The notes under the pieces: generated by a model
What the model was told of the DNA's origin: nothing
What the model saw: only the letters and a program-made list of their open reading frames with translations
The model's database searches: none
Position numbers and translations under genes: made by a program
Shown here: piece after piece, positions 21,968 to 34,031 of the stretch
How the letters are laid out: the number at the start of each line of letters is the position of its first letter
How positions within the stretch are numbered: the stretch's first letter is position 1
Origin: Oehlia diaphana
Lineage: Eukaryota; Glomeromycota; Glomeromycetes; Glomerales; Glomeraceae
Direction of reading: 5' to 3'
DNA length: 64,000 nucleotides
NCBI GenBank assembly: GCA_003833135.1
Contig: QZLH01000464.1
Location: 10,312-74,311 of the forward strand

Positions 21968-22486
21968 AAAAGATGGTTTACGATAGTGTTACGATTTCGA
22001 ATTGCAATGTATTACTAAGCAAAAATTTGCTACGGCATCAGTTACTTGTATTAAACGCGCGTTTTTGATTGCGCTACCTCTATCTCTAATCGAGCCAATA
22101 GGAAAATTCCACAATTTTGATTTAACAAAAATAATAATGCCGTTTACTAATTTGGAAAAACCTGATTAGCGTCATTAGAAGTAATTAAATTTTTCTTACG
22201 AACATTTAGAGTAATTCAATAGATCGTTTTTTTGTAAGTAATCGTTTTTTCTTTAACTCTTTTTGTTATACTTTAGAATGCAAAAGTGCCCATAGATTAT
22301 AGTACTAAATTGAGTGCGATCAATATTCATTCGAAGCTCAGATCTGAATTTCAGGAAATTGATACCGCTTTATTTCTTTATTTATTTACGCTCACTGAAA
22401 TTTTAGTTACGATTTTTAAAAAATAATATGCACAATGTAAGTTATTCTTTTCTTTGATGTATGTATTATAATACATTTTCTAATAA

Positions 22487-25400
22487 ATGTTACATTTTAG
22501 GGCTTCTAAGAACCTTGTAAATGCAAAATCCATTATTCAATCTTCATTGCACACACGAAAATCTCTGATTTGGCATGGATATATATGGCCTTTTTTATGT
22601 CTATATAGTTTATGGCTATATATATATATTTATTCTTATGAAGAATATCTCGCATCAGAAGAATGGACATTTTTGACACTTGTGAGCTTGATAACAATGA
22701 ATGCGTTAATATTCCTAAGTTGTCAGTGGAGTGTACGAGCGAAAGCTTGTTTTACATGTGAAACGGTAATTGTCGTATTATTGTTAACGTATTTCTGGTT
22801 TATATTTTTATTCTTTATTTAAAGTGCTTTATAATTACTACAGAAAAATGATATCCGAAGAGCCAAAGTAATCAAAATTATTCCTGCACCACATAAAGGG
22901 AAAGGAGAATTGTGTGATCTACATTCCGCAAGGGTATGATTTGTTCGCAATTTATTTTTAAGACCATTAATTTCTTAACGTCATATCTAATCTTTATATT
23001 CATTACGTATATAAAGAATGGAGAGATTTCATTTTCCTATCAAAAGAAAAAATATGTATGGGATGATGATAAAAAAGTTTTTAACAGACTACGTTATCCC
23101 ATTGATATGGATTCTCGCATTTCGATTTTTAAGAATTCTAAAGGTCTCGAGACTGTAAATGAAATTAAATCAGTCCAAGAAAAATATGGATTTAACAGGT
23201 TTGATTGTCTTTTATTATAAATCACATGTTTATATTAAATATTTAAATATTTACTTTTTTTTTTAATTTTAGGTTCGATATTCCAGTACCAACATTTCGA
23301 GAATTGTTTAAGGAACATGCTGTTGCTCCTTTCTTTGTTTTTCAATTATTTTGTGTTGGTCTCTGGGTTATGGATGAGTATTGGTATTACTCGTTATTCA
23401 CATTATTCATGTTGGTCGTGTTTGAATCAACCGTCGTTTTTCAGGTACATATTAAATTATGACGAATTTTTTATCTGAAAATTACTTTAATAATTCTCTA
23501 AATTATTAGAGATTGAAAACGCTAGCTGAATTTCGAACAATGTCAATTAAACCTTACCCAATTTATGTAAGGAGAAAAGGCCGTTGGGTAACCGTTAATT
23601 CGGACGAGTTACTACCTGGTGATTTAGTTTCTATAGGTTATATTAATTTTATTTGTTAATACTTTACACCTTTAATCAAATCATATTGATAAATTTTGTT
23701 TGATTTATAGTTCGTTCTAAGGAAGATGGTGGAGTTCCTTGTGACATGGTTCTTGTGAATGGTACTTGTATAGTTAATGAAGCTATGCTTTCTGGTGAAT
23801 CAACACCCTTATTGAAGGTGGGATATAAGTTCACTACATTATTCTATCAATGTGAATATCTAAAATTAGAATCCTTTATTTTATCTTATTTAGGAATCGA
23901 TACATCTACGTGAGGGTAATGAAGAGCTCGACATTAATGGTATTGATAAAAATAGTCTTATATTCGGTGGTACTAAAGTACTTCAAGTTACCCCTCCTTC
24001 CAAAGAAGAGGCAGTGCTAGGTTTGTCTGACTACTTTTGTCTAAAGAAAGTTATTCCAAATAATAATGAAAAATTTTTCCTTTACAGCATCAGACAATGG
24101 ATGTATTGCCTATGTTCTACGTACCGGATTCGGAACTGCGCAGGGTAAACTCGTGCGCACAATGGTTTACAGCACAGAGCATGTATCTGCAAATAATCTC
24201 GAATCCTTCTTATTTATTTTATTTTTATTGATATTTGCTATTTCTGCAGCCGGATATGTTTGGGTTAAAGGTAAGCTTCTATATAACGTTAAATTTAATT
24301 TAAACTTGCATTTATTAAAGTGCAAAAATACGAATCTTTACCTTTTCTCTATTTAGGTGTTGAAAATGATCGCAAGAGATCAAAGTTATTACTTGACTGT
24401 ATTTTAATCATAACATCAGTTGTACCTCCAGAGTTACCTATGGAACTTTCCTTAGCTGTTAACACTTCGTTGGTTGCATTAGCTAAATTTGGTAATATAA
24501 GATAATTCTTGTACACTGCCTCTAAACAAAAAAAAAAGAGAAAAATTCTACTCACATTAATTGAATACATTTAGCTATCTTTTGTACTGAACCATTTAGA
24601 ATTCCTTTTGCTGGAAAAATTGACGTGTGCGCTTTCGATAAAACCGGCACTTTGACAGGAGAAAATCTCGTGGTTGAAGGAGTTGCTGGTATCCAGTATG
24701 TAATTTGTTTGTCATTAAGTCATATATTACTTCAAATGTTATATCGACTTTTTTTCATAATTCTCAGCCCCGATGATTCTAAAATACTAATGAAACCTCC
24801 GGAAGCCCTCCGAGACACAATTCAAACTCTTGCTGCGGCACACGCATTGGTTCGACTAGATGACGACATTGTTGGTGATCCAATGGAAAAGGCAACATTG
24901 GAAGCGCTAGAATGGAAACTTGATAAAGGTATATTATATATCATTTTAGTCGTTTCGTAATGTTTTTGTATCTTTATATTTTATTGTTAAAATTTTTTAC
25001 ATTTTCTTTAACAGATGACACCGTGATTCCTGCCAACCAACAATCACAGCGATTTCAGTCAAGATCTAAATTACAAATACGTCGTAGATTTCAATTTTCA
25101 TCTGCTCTCAAACGTATGTCAAGTGTATCCACGGTGACAACCCCTCGAGGAAAAAAAACTTTTATTGCTGTCAAAGGCGCCCCCGAAACTCTTCGTCAGA
25201 TGTACGCTTTTGTACCTGATGATTACGAGGAGACCTTCAAATTTTTCACCCGACGTGGGAGTCGTGTGTTAGCTCTCGGATTTAAATATTTGCAAGATAA
25301 CATGTCTCTTGAAGAGGTATTTATTGGTATAATGTAAATTAATTAAAGTATCACTCATATTCTCATAATTGAACATTTAATTTTAGATTAATGGTCTTCA

Positions 25401-27662
25401 ACGTGAAAGTGTTGAAAACGAACTTAATTTTGCGGGATTCCTCATCTTTCATTGCCCGCTTAAGGAAGATGCTGTTTCTACTCTTAAAATGCTAAATGAA
25501 TCATCACATCGAGTATGTCTAGTAAGTTTACTACTGTAAAATTATTCTCTATTTAAATTTTTTATTACCTCAATGTTAGGTTATAATGATTACTGGCGAC
25601 AATCCTTTAACTGCCTGTCATGTGGCTCGCGAGGTGGCAATTGTTGAAAGAGATGTATTGATATTGGACATTAAGGAAGACGCAGAGAATCCTGATGGTA
25701 TTTTCAATATACTTATTGAGTTATTTTCATTTTATTAATGTTATGTAAGCTAATTTAATTATAAACAGAACTTGTCTGGAAATCTGTTGACGAAAAAATT
25801 ATGATACCCGTAAATCCTGTCGAACCAATCGAACCATCAATATTCCGAGATTACGATATTTGTATAACAGGTGCTGCATTATCTCAGTATGAAAATAGAC
25901 CATCTGTTAAAGAATTGCTAAGGCATACGTGGGTATATGCTCGCGTATCACCTGGACAAAAGGTTCATATTTACATATTTTTTGAGGAAGAGAATTATTC
26001 TATTTTAATATATCCGTATCAAATAAATATTCTCACTTTATTATTCGTCAGGAATTCATATTGACTGTTCTTAAACAAGCTGGTTATGTAACATTAATGT
26101 GTGGTGACGGTACGAATGACGTGGGTGCTTTAAAACAAGCTCACATAGGTGTTGCATTACTTGATGGGAAGCCAGAAGATCTTAAAAAAATTGCCGAACA
26201 TCATCGTATGCAACGACTTAAAGATATGTATGAAAATCAACTGAAATTTACTGCGAAATTTAATATGCCACCTCCACCGCCACCAGCAGCCATTGCCCAT
26301 TTATTTCCACATATTACTCAACAACTACAACAACAGAATCCAGCAGCTCCAAGACGTGCACCTGCTCAGGTTGATCAAATAGCTGAACAATTAATACAGG
26401 ACTTTGATGATGAGCCTCCGACTATTAAATTAGGAGATGCATCTGTTGCCGCTCCTTTTACTTCAAAACTTTCAAACGTAGTTGCTAGTAAGGATAAAAT
26501 ATATTTTTTTCACACGTTATTTAATGTAATATTGGAACTAAATTAAATTTTTTTTAAGTCGCAAATATTGTACGTCAAGGCCGATGTACTTTAGTCGCAA
26601 CTATACAAATGTACAAAATTTTGGCCTTAAACTGTTTGATTTCGGCTTATACTCTTAGTGTATTATATTTAGATGGAATTAAATATGACGACTGGTAAGA
26701 TATTTTTGTTTTATTATTTCAGTAGTGATACGCATATAATCATGTGATTTATATTATATCCCTAGGCAAGTTACCATTTCTGGAATGTTACTTGCTGTTT
26801 GTTTCCTTTGTATTTCTAAAGCTAAGGTGAGAATTTATTCCTAGATTTATAATGGTTAATTCTTAAATAACTTGATAATAAAAATATCTATTTGTTAATC
26901 ACTTTAGCCTTTGGAAAAACTTAGCGAACAACGACCGCAAACCAACATTTTCAATTTTTATATAATCCTTTCTATTTTGGGTCAATTTGCAATTCACATT
27001 GCCTCACTAATTTTCATAGTTGATCTAGTATTCAAACATGAAGAGTAAGTGTTTATACATAGCATTGATAAGATAATTTATTTAAAATTATATGATTTTT
27101 GATCTTCTTCAATTCATTAGGAGAAAACCCGTCGATTTGGAAGGTGAATTTGAACCAAGTTTATTAAACACAGCAGTATATTTAATATCGTTATCTATGC
27201 AAGTTTCGACATTTGCTATCAATTATCAGGTACAACTTATATATAGTGATACGATATAATGAATTATTAGAAAAACGATCTAATTAATTGCTTATTAAAC
27301 TTAATCAAATAGGGACATCCTTTCAGAGAGAGTTTAAAAGAGAACACTGCTCTTTACTATGGTTTACTTACTGTAGGCGGAATTGCTTTCGCTGGAGCCA
27401 CAGAATTTGTTCCCGAACTGAATAGCATGCTAAAACTGGTTCCTCTTATAAATGATGTAATTAATTAATATTCGAATATTTATGTTTTGTTTTGTTAATT
27501 TATTATAATTGTGACTAATTATTATTTATTCATTTATAGTTCAAACTTAAACTTGTGGGAACTATGCTTTTTGATTTTTTCGGCGCATGGTTGATTGAAA
27601 TTATATTTAAATTTTTATTTGCAAACAATAAACCAAAAGACATTGCTCGAAAAACACGATAA
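22487..27662 (+). CDS. spf1: P5A-type ATPase Spf1/ATP13A1 (ER transmembrane helix dislocase)
   Basis: P5A ATPases of the ER membrane remove mis-inserted tail-anchored or mitochondrial helices; loss disturbs ER and sterol homeostasis in yeast. Twenty-two exons join in phase to about 1189 aa (the family is about 1200). Exons: 22487-22765, 22844-22933, 23017-23198, 23273-23444, 23510-23636, 23711-23817, 23894-24020, 24088-24270, 24357-24491, 24575-24695, 24768-24928, 25015-25316, 25387-25512, 25580-25697, 25769-25962, 26052-26487, 26559-26694, 26766-26826, 26908-27044, 27121-27229, 27313-27456, 27540-27662. Key motifs: SGES near 311, PPELP at 446-450 (P5A signature), FDKTGT with phospho-Asp near 489, [28 protein letters not shown] near 826, then the C-terminal membrane helices. 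The start is uncertain: ATG 22487 directly precedes a TTTTAG acceptor-like site, and an upstream ATG at 22428 with a GTAAGT would be out of phase. The loop insert includes a Pro-run and Gln-rich part (about 880-930). Confidence 0.93.
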
Positions 27663-28681
27663 AATGTTAGGATCAAACTAAATAAACTTTAATGAACAAT
27701 TTAGATTTATTTACATCAATTCACCCTCCACCTTATATATAATTACATCAATGACACATTATTGTAGATTGAAAATTTTCATTTACTGGTTTAAATATAT
27801 AATAGATCAAATTCATTTTATATATAAAATATATAAATTTTATCATTATTCTTGAATTTGTTATGACTACTATTTGAAATTAGACCTATGGCCACTTAAA
27901 TTACTGGCAAAAATCATATTTTTCTTTTCAATATACTAAGATAATTTATAAAAAATTTAAATTTAAATTGTATACCAATTAATCAAATCAGGTTTTAACT
28001 AAAAATAATATAGAATAATATGTAATTTTTTTGATTTTTTCGATTTATAAATATTTAAAGATAGAATTATCTGGAATTTGGTAAAATCAGATGAACTGAT
28101 AATGTCAATTTAAACATATTTACACGAAATGCATTTAGAAAATATATATATATGTATATTATATAATAATAGTAAAAGCTGTATATTTATTTTAGTTGTT
28201 TATATAACTTTTTGAAGTATAAATGCAAAATAATATATAAAAAAGGATAAAAAGAATAAATATTTATTAGTTTGACATTTATTATATAATAATCCTTGTA
28301 TATATTAAATATTGTATTTAGCTAAGATCATTAGATTATAGTTTATAAAGCTGATTAGTGATAATTAAAAGTATTGTATTAAATTTTTTATAGTGAAATA
28401 TTGGATTATTCAATTTATAAAAATGTAAATTTTATAATATTAATTATTTACCTAAAATTATTGTATATTAACAAATATAAATTAATGTTTTTTAATATCT
28501 AATAAGAAAATGATTTTAAATAACTAAAATTTATTAATTAAATTTAAATTTATAGAAATAAAATATTTTACTTAAATACAGCTAATGTATAATTTCCATT
28601 ATTTTGAATTAAAATAGTCCTATTTTAAATATACCAATATACCATTAAAATTTTTTAAAAAAAGAATGAATTTAAAAACAT
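27663..28681. other. AT-rich intergenic region
   Basis: Between the convergent ends of spf1 and the LAMTOR5-like gene. It holds TA-rich runs (ATATATATATGTATATTATAT near 28144) and stop-dense frames. No gene or terminal-repeat element seen. Confidence 0.6.
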
Positions 28682-29086
28682 TTATTTAAATACATACAAC
28701 TTTTCAGTCTCAATTTTTATAATAGGAGCTTGTATATTTGGATCATCATGTAAAGATTTTGCATGTGTTGCAATTGCTGATATGAATCCTGCTGAATTTG
28801 GATTTACTATTCCTTTTGCTTATTTAGAAAAAGTTTTTGTGATCAATTAGGAGATAGTTTAAATATACAATTTAAGATAAAAATGTTCGAAATCTTGCGA
28901 AAAATACCTCCTAGGCACAAACCATGCTCATCTGCTATTAGTACTCCCTTTACTTCTTCGGATTTAATCCTAAATAAAAAGATATATGCTTAATAAAATT
29001 TCAATAAAAATAGCTTGATAAAATTCTTTAACGAAAGTTTGGAAACATTACAACGAGTCCAAAACAGAAACAACCGCAGATTCCAT
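28682..29086 (-). CDS. LAMTOR5-like Ragulator subunit (roadblock fold), 77 aa
   Basis: A very short spliced gene: exons 29052-29086, 28908-28969 and 28682-28818 on the minus strand, joined in phase with GT...AG introns (82 and 89 nt). The product begins MESAVVSVLDSLIKS, continues with VKGVLIADEHGLCLG and AKGIVNPNSAGFISA, and ends in KIETEKLYVF. The order GVL-x-x-D-x-x-GL-x-LG, then a G, then AGxIS and IxxE, matches LAMTOR5/HBXIP (human protein 91 aa), a roadblock-fold subunit of Ragulator. Ragulator anchors Rag GTPases and TORC1 at the lysosome or vacuole. It lies head to head with glucosidase II, with only 188 bp between the two ATGs. All introns were inferred by eye; a longer N-terminus is not excluded. 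Confidence 0.7.
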
Positions 29087-29274
29087 ATTTTTAATTAATA
29101 AGTGAAGGTTTTAATTTACAAAAGTATTTATTCAGGGTTTGCGAAAACGTAGATAGATAGTAGATAGATATTGTCGCACAGTACACAGATAATAGATAGG
29201 CACGTGATAAAAAATTTATTGCATACAAGTATAAAGATCAAATTTTTTGTTACGCTATATTTTACAAATATAAG
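29087..29274. promoter_or_regulatory. Shared divergent promoter (LAMTOR5-like / glucosidase II)
   Basis: The 188 bp between two opposite ATGs contain a TAGATAG-type short repeat (29149-29195) and an E-box-like GGCACGTGAT at about 29200. CACGTG is the core site of bHLH factors, but a single copy is weak evidence. Confidence 0.35.
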
Positions 29275-32200
29275 ATGTGCCTTGGTATTATCGGAAAAAA
29301 CTCGAATCGTTCTACAGTACAGTTTTTCTTATTTATATGTTTTATTGTTATGGCTACAAATGTAGTGGTTTCAGCTATGAAGCCACAAGACTTTAGAACT
29401 TGTGCGCAGACTTCATTTTGTCGCAGAAATCGTGCATATGCTGACAAAGCTACTTCTAGCTCGTTTATTTCACCGTATAATGTAGTTAAAGACACAATTA
29501 ATATAGAAAATGGAATTATTTCAGGGGAATTAATTAATACTGACAATAAAGTCTCTTTTATTTTTGAAATTCATCTTTTAATAAATAATATTGCTAGAAT
29601 CAAAATCAATGAAAAATATCCATTAAAACCAAGATATGATGGGGCAAAATATTGGTCTCTAATTCAAGAGCCTTTTAATACTTTGGAATACACTGAAAAT
29701 CCTTCAACTGGAAAGGATGGGGTTACATCTCTTTCTTTCGGGGTAGATAGGAATCATAAAGTTATAATACATCATACCCCATTTCACGTTGAATTATTGG
29801 TTAATGATGAGCCAGTCATTATATTTAATAATCGTGGATTCTTTAATTTTGAACATTTAAGAAAAAAAGATGATCCAGCCAATCAACCTGAGGAATTAAC
29901 AATCCAATCTGAAATAAATGCAGAAGTAGAAATACAAACTGAGGAAGAAAAAGAAGAAAAACAGGAGGAAGGTTTATGGGAAGAAACATTTAATGGAAAA
30001 TTAGATTCAAAACCAAATGGTAATTTTAAATTCTATAATTTACGATTATGTTTGCATGTATAAATTGGGAACGTATGTTTAAACAGGGCCCGAGTCTATT
30101 GGTCTCGATATCTCATTCCCCGGGTTTAGCCACGTATATGGTATTCCTGAACATGCGTCAACTCTTTCATTAAAGGAAACACGGTATTGTATTCTCAATA
30201 ATCAAACAAAAGTTGTATATTATAATATTTATTTATTTTATATTTTATAGCGGAGGAGAAGGCGCATATAACGAACCGTATCGATTATATAATTTGGATG
30301 TATTTGAATTTGACTTAGATAGTCCAGCGGCTTTGTATGGCTCGATTCCATTTTTGTTGGCACATCGCAAGGGAGCATCGACTGCAATATTATGGCTTAA
30401 TGCAGCTGAAACGTGGATTGATATTGTCAAAAGCAAAGATGACAAAGTAAAATACTCTGATATTGAAACGTGATATTTTTTTTTTTTAATATTAAGTGCT
30501 TTATTTACTTATAATTAATTAGAGTTTCCTCAGTTTCGGAAAACCCACACCCACTTCAACACATACACATTGGTTTTCTGAATCTGGTATTATTGATGTA
30601 TTTGCTTTTCTTGGCCCAACTACATCTGACATATTCAAGCAATATGGGTTGCTTACCGGATTCACTGCTCTACCTCAATCATTTGCAATCGGTTATCATC
30701 AATGTCGCTGGAATTATCTTAATCAGGATGATGTAGCCGAAGTAGACGAAGGTTTTGATAAATATGATATCCCATATGATGTAATTTGGTTGGATATTGA
30801 GCATACCGATGACAAAAGATACTTTACATGGGACAAAGTAAAATTCTCAGAACCTGAAAAAATGCAAAAAGATATTGGGAGGAAAGGGAGAAACGTAAGT
30901 ACAAAATTATTTAAGTATAATGTTATTGTAATTTAATAAATTTATATCCAAGTTAGCGAAAAATTATTTATTTTAAGTTATATTAATAATAAATCTGTGT
31001 TTATTCCGCTAGATGGTTGTTATCGTAGATCCACATGTAAAAAGAGACGATAATTATTATATTTATAAAGAAGCTAAGGATTTGGATATTCTTACCAAAG
31101 ATAAAGATGGTAAAATATTTGAAGGCTGGTGCTGGCCTGGTAGCTCAGTTTGGATTGATTGGACTAATCCAAAAGCTCAAGAGTGGTTTGCCAAAAAATT
31201 TGCATTTGATCAATATAAGGTAAGTCATTTTGTTTTAATAATTCCTTTTAAGTTATCTTATTTAGCTTTATTTATTTTAAAGGGTTCGACCGAATTCTTA
31301 TTTATTTGGAATGATATGAATGAGGTAACTTACCAATTAATTATTATAAAATTGTAACGAATTATATAATAATCAATTTGTTTCTTTTAAAATCAATTTA
31401 GCCCTCCGTTTTTAGTGGACCTGAAATTACAATGCCGAAAGATCTTCTTCATTATGAAGGATGGGAACATCGCGATTTACATAACCTTTTTGGAATGACT
31501 TTTGTGAATATTATTTATTGAATACGGTTTTGTTTAATAATAATATCCTAGTCGCTTATTTTTTTGATATTTGTTTAGCATGCAGCGACATCGCAAGGTT
31601 TAATTAACAGAACAAGTCCGAATCATCGTCCTTTTGTACTTTCTCGATCATTTTTTCCTGGAAGTCAACGATTTGGTGCAATTTGGACGGGTGATATTGC
31701 CGCAAATTGGGACCATCTAGCTGCTTCATCCCCAATGTTATTGACTATTGGTATTTCTGGATTGCCATTCTCAGGAGGTCAGAAATCAGAATCATTATTA
31801 TATTTTGGTATCACATTATTAACTTGTTCTTAAAATTTAGCTGATGTCGGTGGATTCTTTGGGAATCCCGAACCTGAACTACTAGTTCGTTGGTATCAAA
31901 CCGGTGCTTTTCAACCATTCTTTAGAGCACATGCTCATATTGATACCAAACGTCGAGAACCTTGGTTATTTGGAGAACCTTACACTGGTTATATAAGAGA
32001 TGCTATTCGGCAAAGATATATTTTGTTACCTTTTTGGTATACTTTATTCCAAGAAGCTAGTACTAATGGAATGCCAATTATTAGACCGATGTTTGTAGTT
32101 TTTCCTGATAATGAAGAAGCATTTTCAATGGAAGATCAATATTTCGTTGGAAATTCTCTTCTTGTCAAACCTATTACGAGTCAAGGACAAACTACTACTG

Positions 32201-32974
32201 AAATTTATTTTGCAGGAAACGATGTACTTATATCTCACTTGAATATAAAATTATTTTTAGTGTTTATTTATTTATTTTATTTTATTTTTTACAGCTATAT
32301 TATGACTATTATACATTTAAAAAAGTTCAAGGATCTGGTAAAGTAAAAATGGATATTCTTATGAATAAGATTCCTGTGTTCTTAAGAGGAGGATCTATTA
32401 TTCCTAGAAGACAAAGATTTAGAAGATCTTCATCAGCTATGTATTCGGATCCATTTACGCTCTTGGTTGCTTTAAACAAAAAGGTAAAAAAAACCTCTTT
32501 TGAAGTTTACTATTTATATTAAAAGATAATTAATATTATTACATTATAAATATATAGGGAGAAGCAGCTGGAACATTGTATTTAGACGATGGAAAAACAT
32601 ATGAATATCTAAAAGGACATTACATTCATAGAAATTTTAATTTTACATCGGGAAAATTTATATCAACCTCATTTAATAATGAACAAGTTCAAGATAATGA
32701 AAATAATTATATTAAATCAAATGAGGATGTTAGGATAGAAAGAATAATTGTTCTTGGAGTTGATAAATCACCAAAGAAAATAATTGGATATTATAATGAT
32801 TTAATAGACGATAAAAAAGAATTGAAATTTAGTTTAGGGGGAATTAATGATATAAAGGGAATTGTGAGTACTTCAATTGGAATCGGTGTTGAAGAAATAT
32901 CTAAAGATATCATTATTATTAGAGATCCTAAGTTACTTATAAGTAGAGATTGGACTATAGAATTTGTTAACTAA
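29275..32974 (+). CDS. Glucosidase II alpha subunit (GH31), ER glycan trimming
   Basis: Removes the two inner alpha-1,3-glucoses from N-glycans in the ER, permitting calnexin-cycle quality control; partner is the beta subunit. Eleven exons in phase give 989 aa (family about 920-990): 29275-30019, 30087-30183, 30251-30469, 30525-30894, 31013-31219, 31283-31324, 31402-31503, 31579-31777, 31841-32223, 32295-32483, 32558-32974. An N-terminal hydrophobic segment ([18 protein letters not shown]) fits a signal peptide. Catalytic nucleophile Asp in WNDMNE near 557, acid/base Asp in [11 protein letters not shown] near 633. Also [10 protein letters not shown] and [17 protein letters not shown] charged insert (about 222-237, Glu/Lys) is family-typical. 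The fourth exon uses an acceptor AGAG; the first AG would shift the frame. No C-terminal HDEL, as expected for the alpha subunit. Confidence 0.93.
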
Positions 32975-34031
32975 TAGAAAAAAAAAGATGTGATATTTAA
33001 TAAAGTTAGTTTATTTATGATTTGAAAATATTCATACTCCCTTTTAATTGATTTGTATATATTAAAATTTAACTTTAGCCATTAGATAGTTTGTTTGCCA
33101 CAACCAGGACGATTCGATTAAACAACAAATTTTGCTTACAAAAGCTGCTTTCCTCAAAAAAGCACATATGTGGAACTATTGCATCCTTACATGCTTATCC
33201 TGGACCAGCAAATTTAATTGGATGAGATTGGTTTGTGTACCATTTGTGATTTGTCTCAAACCGCGTTTTTTAAAAAAAAAGTTACGAAACGTAAGTAACA
33301 TGTTATTTTAAATTTATATTTTTATGCATTTCATTAAACTTTATTAATAAATAAGTAAAGTTGCTATATAACTTTATAAAAAAGGTCTTCAACATTAATG
33401 TCAAAACCAAAAGTACAAAGTATTATACTAGCTTTAAAAGTAATGTTATAAATGTGTAATTTACAAACTTTTTTGAACTTTGCTAAACTCCAAAATTTTT
33501 TTTTAAAAAAAAATACTTGATCTCCAGAATAATATCAAAAAGAAAAAAAATACATTTAGTATTATAATGATTAAAATATACAAACTGAAATGAAATATGA
33601 AATACTAAGTACTAGTAACATACCAAAAAAAGAAGAATCCCAGAAGAGGAAGATTCATAGGTAGTAATGCAAATTTGACATAATAGAGATCAGTAAAAAT
33701 TAAACTGAACATTATGCGGAGTATGTAATAAACGTGATTAGCCAATCAAAAGTTGACTGGTCCAGAATAAATGTTCGTAAAATCATCCATCTACAGTTCA
33801 CCCTCAGTCCCTCACTAGTGAATCCCATGGGCTGGAGAGCTGGAGATTAAAGTTCGTTATAGTGAGAAATTCACTATACTGAGTTTATTATATCACTTTA
33901 TAATAATTCGCTATAGAGAGGGTGAACTGTATATAGGAAACATCGATCTTGTTTGTTTATTAAATTACGATTTAGATTATAAATCAAAATTAAAGTCAAA
34001 CTCAGAGCTTCCATTTTTCTTTACATTAAAC
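32975..34031. other. Intergenic region with a mariner-like MITE
   Basis: 33060-33290 has no convincing gene on either strand, though a short frame includes CTICDLSQT. 33300-33600 is AT-rich. The MITE at 33792-33931 is listed separately. Confidence 0.5.
33792..33931. mobile_element. 140-bp Tc1/mariner-like MITE
   Basis: The ends TACAGTTCACCCTC and GAGGGTGAACTGTA are perfect 14-bp inverted repeats beginning with TA, the usual mariner target dinucleotide. The inner sequence has TTATAGTGAGAAATTCACTAT (nearly palindromic). No coding capacity. It ends about 100 bp before the F-box-like gene, so it could affect that promoter. Confidence 0.75.

Noticed and set aside
22428..22500. Upstream exon for spf1 starting at ATG 22428 with a GTAAGT donor
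   Set aside because: Joining it to the TTTTAG acceptor at 22500 puts the next exon out of phase; kept as an unresolved alternative.
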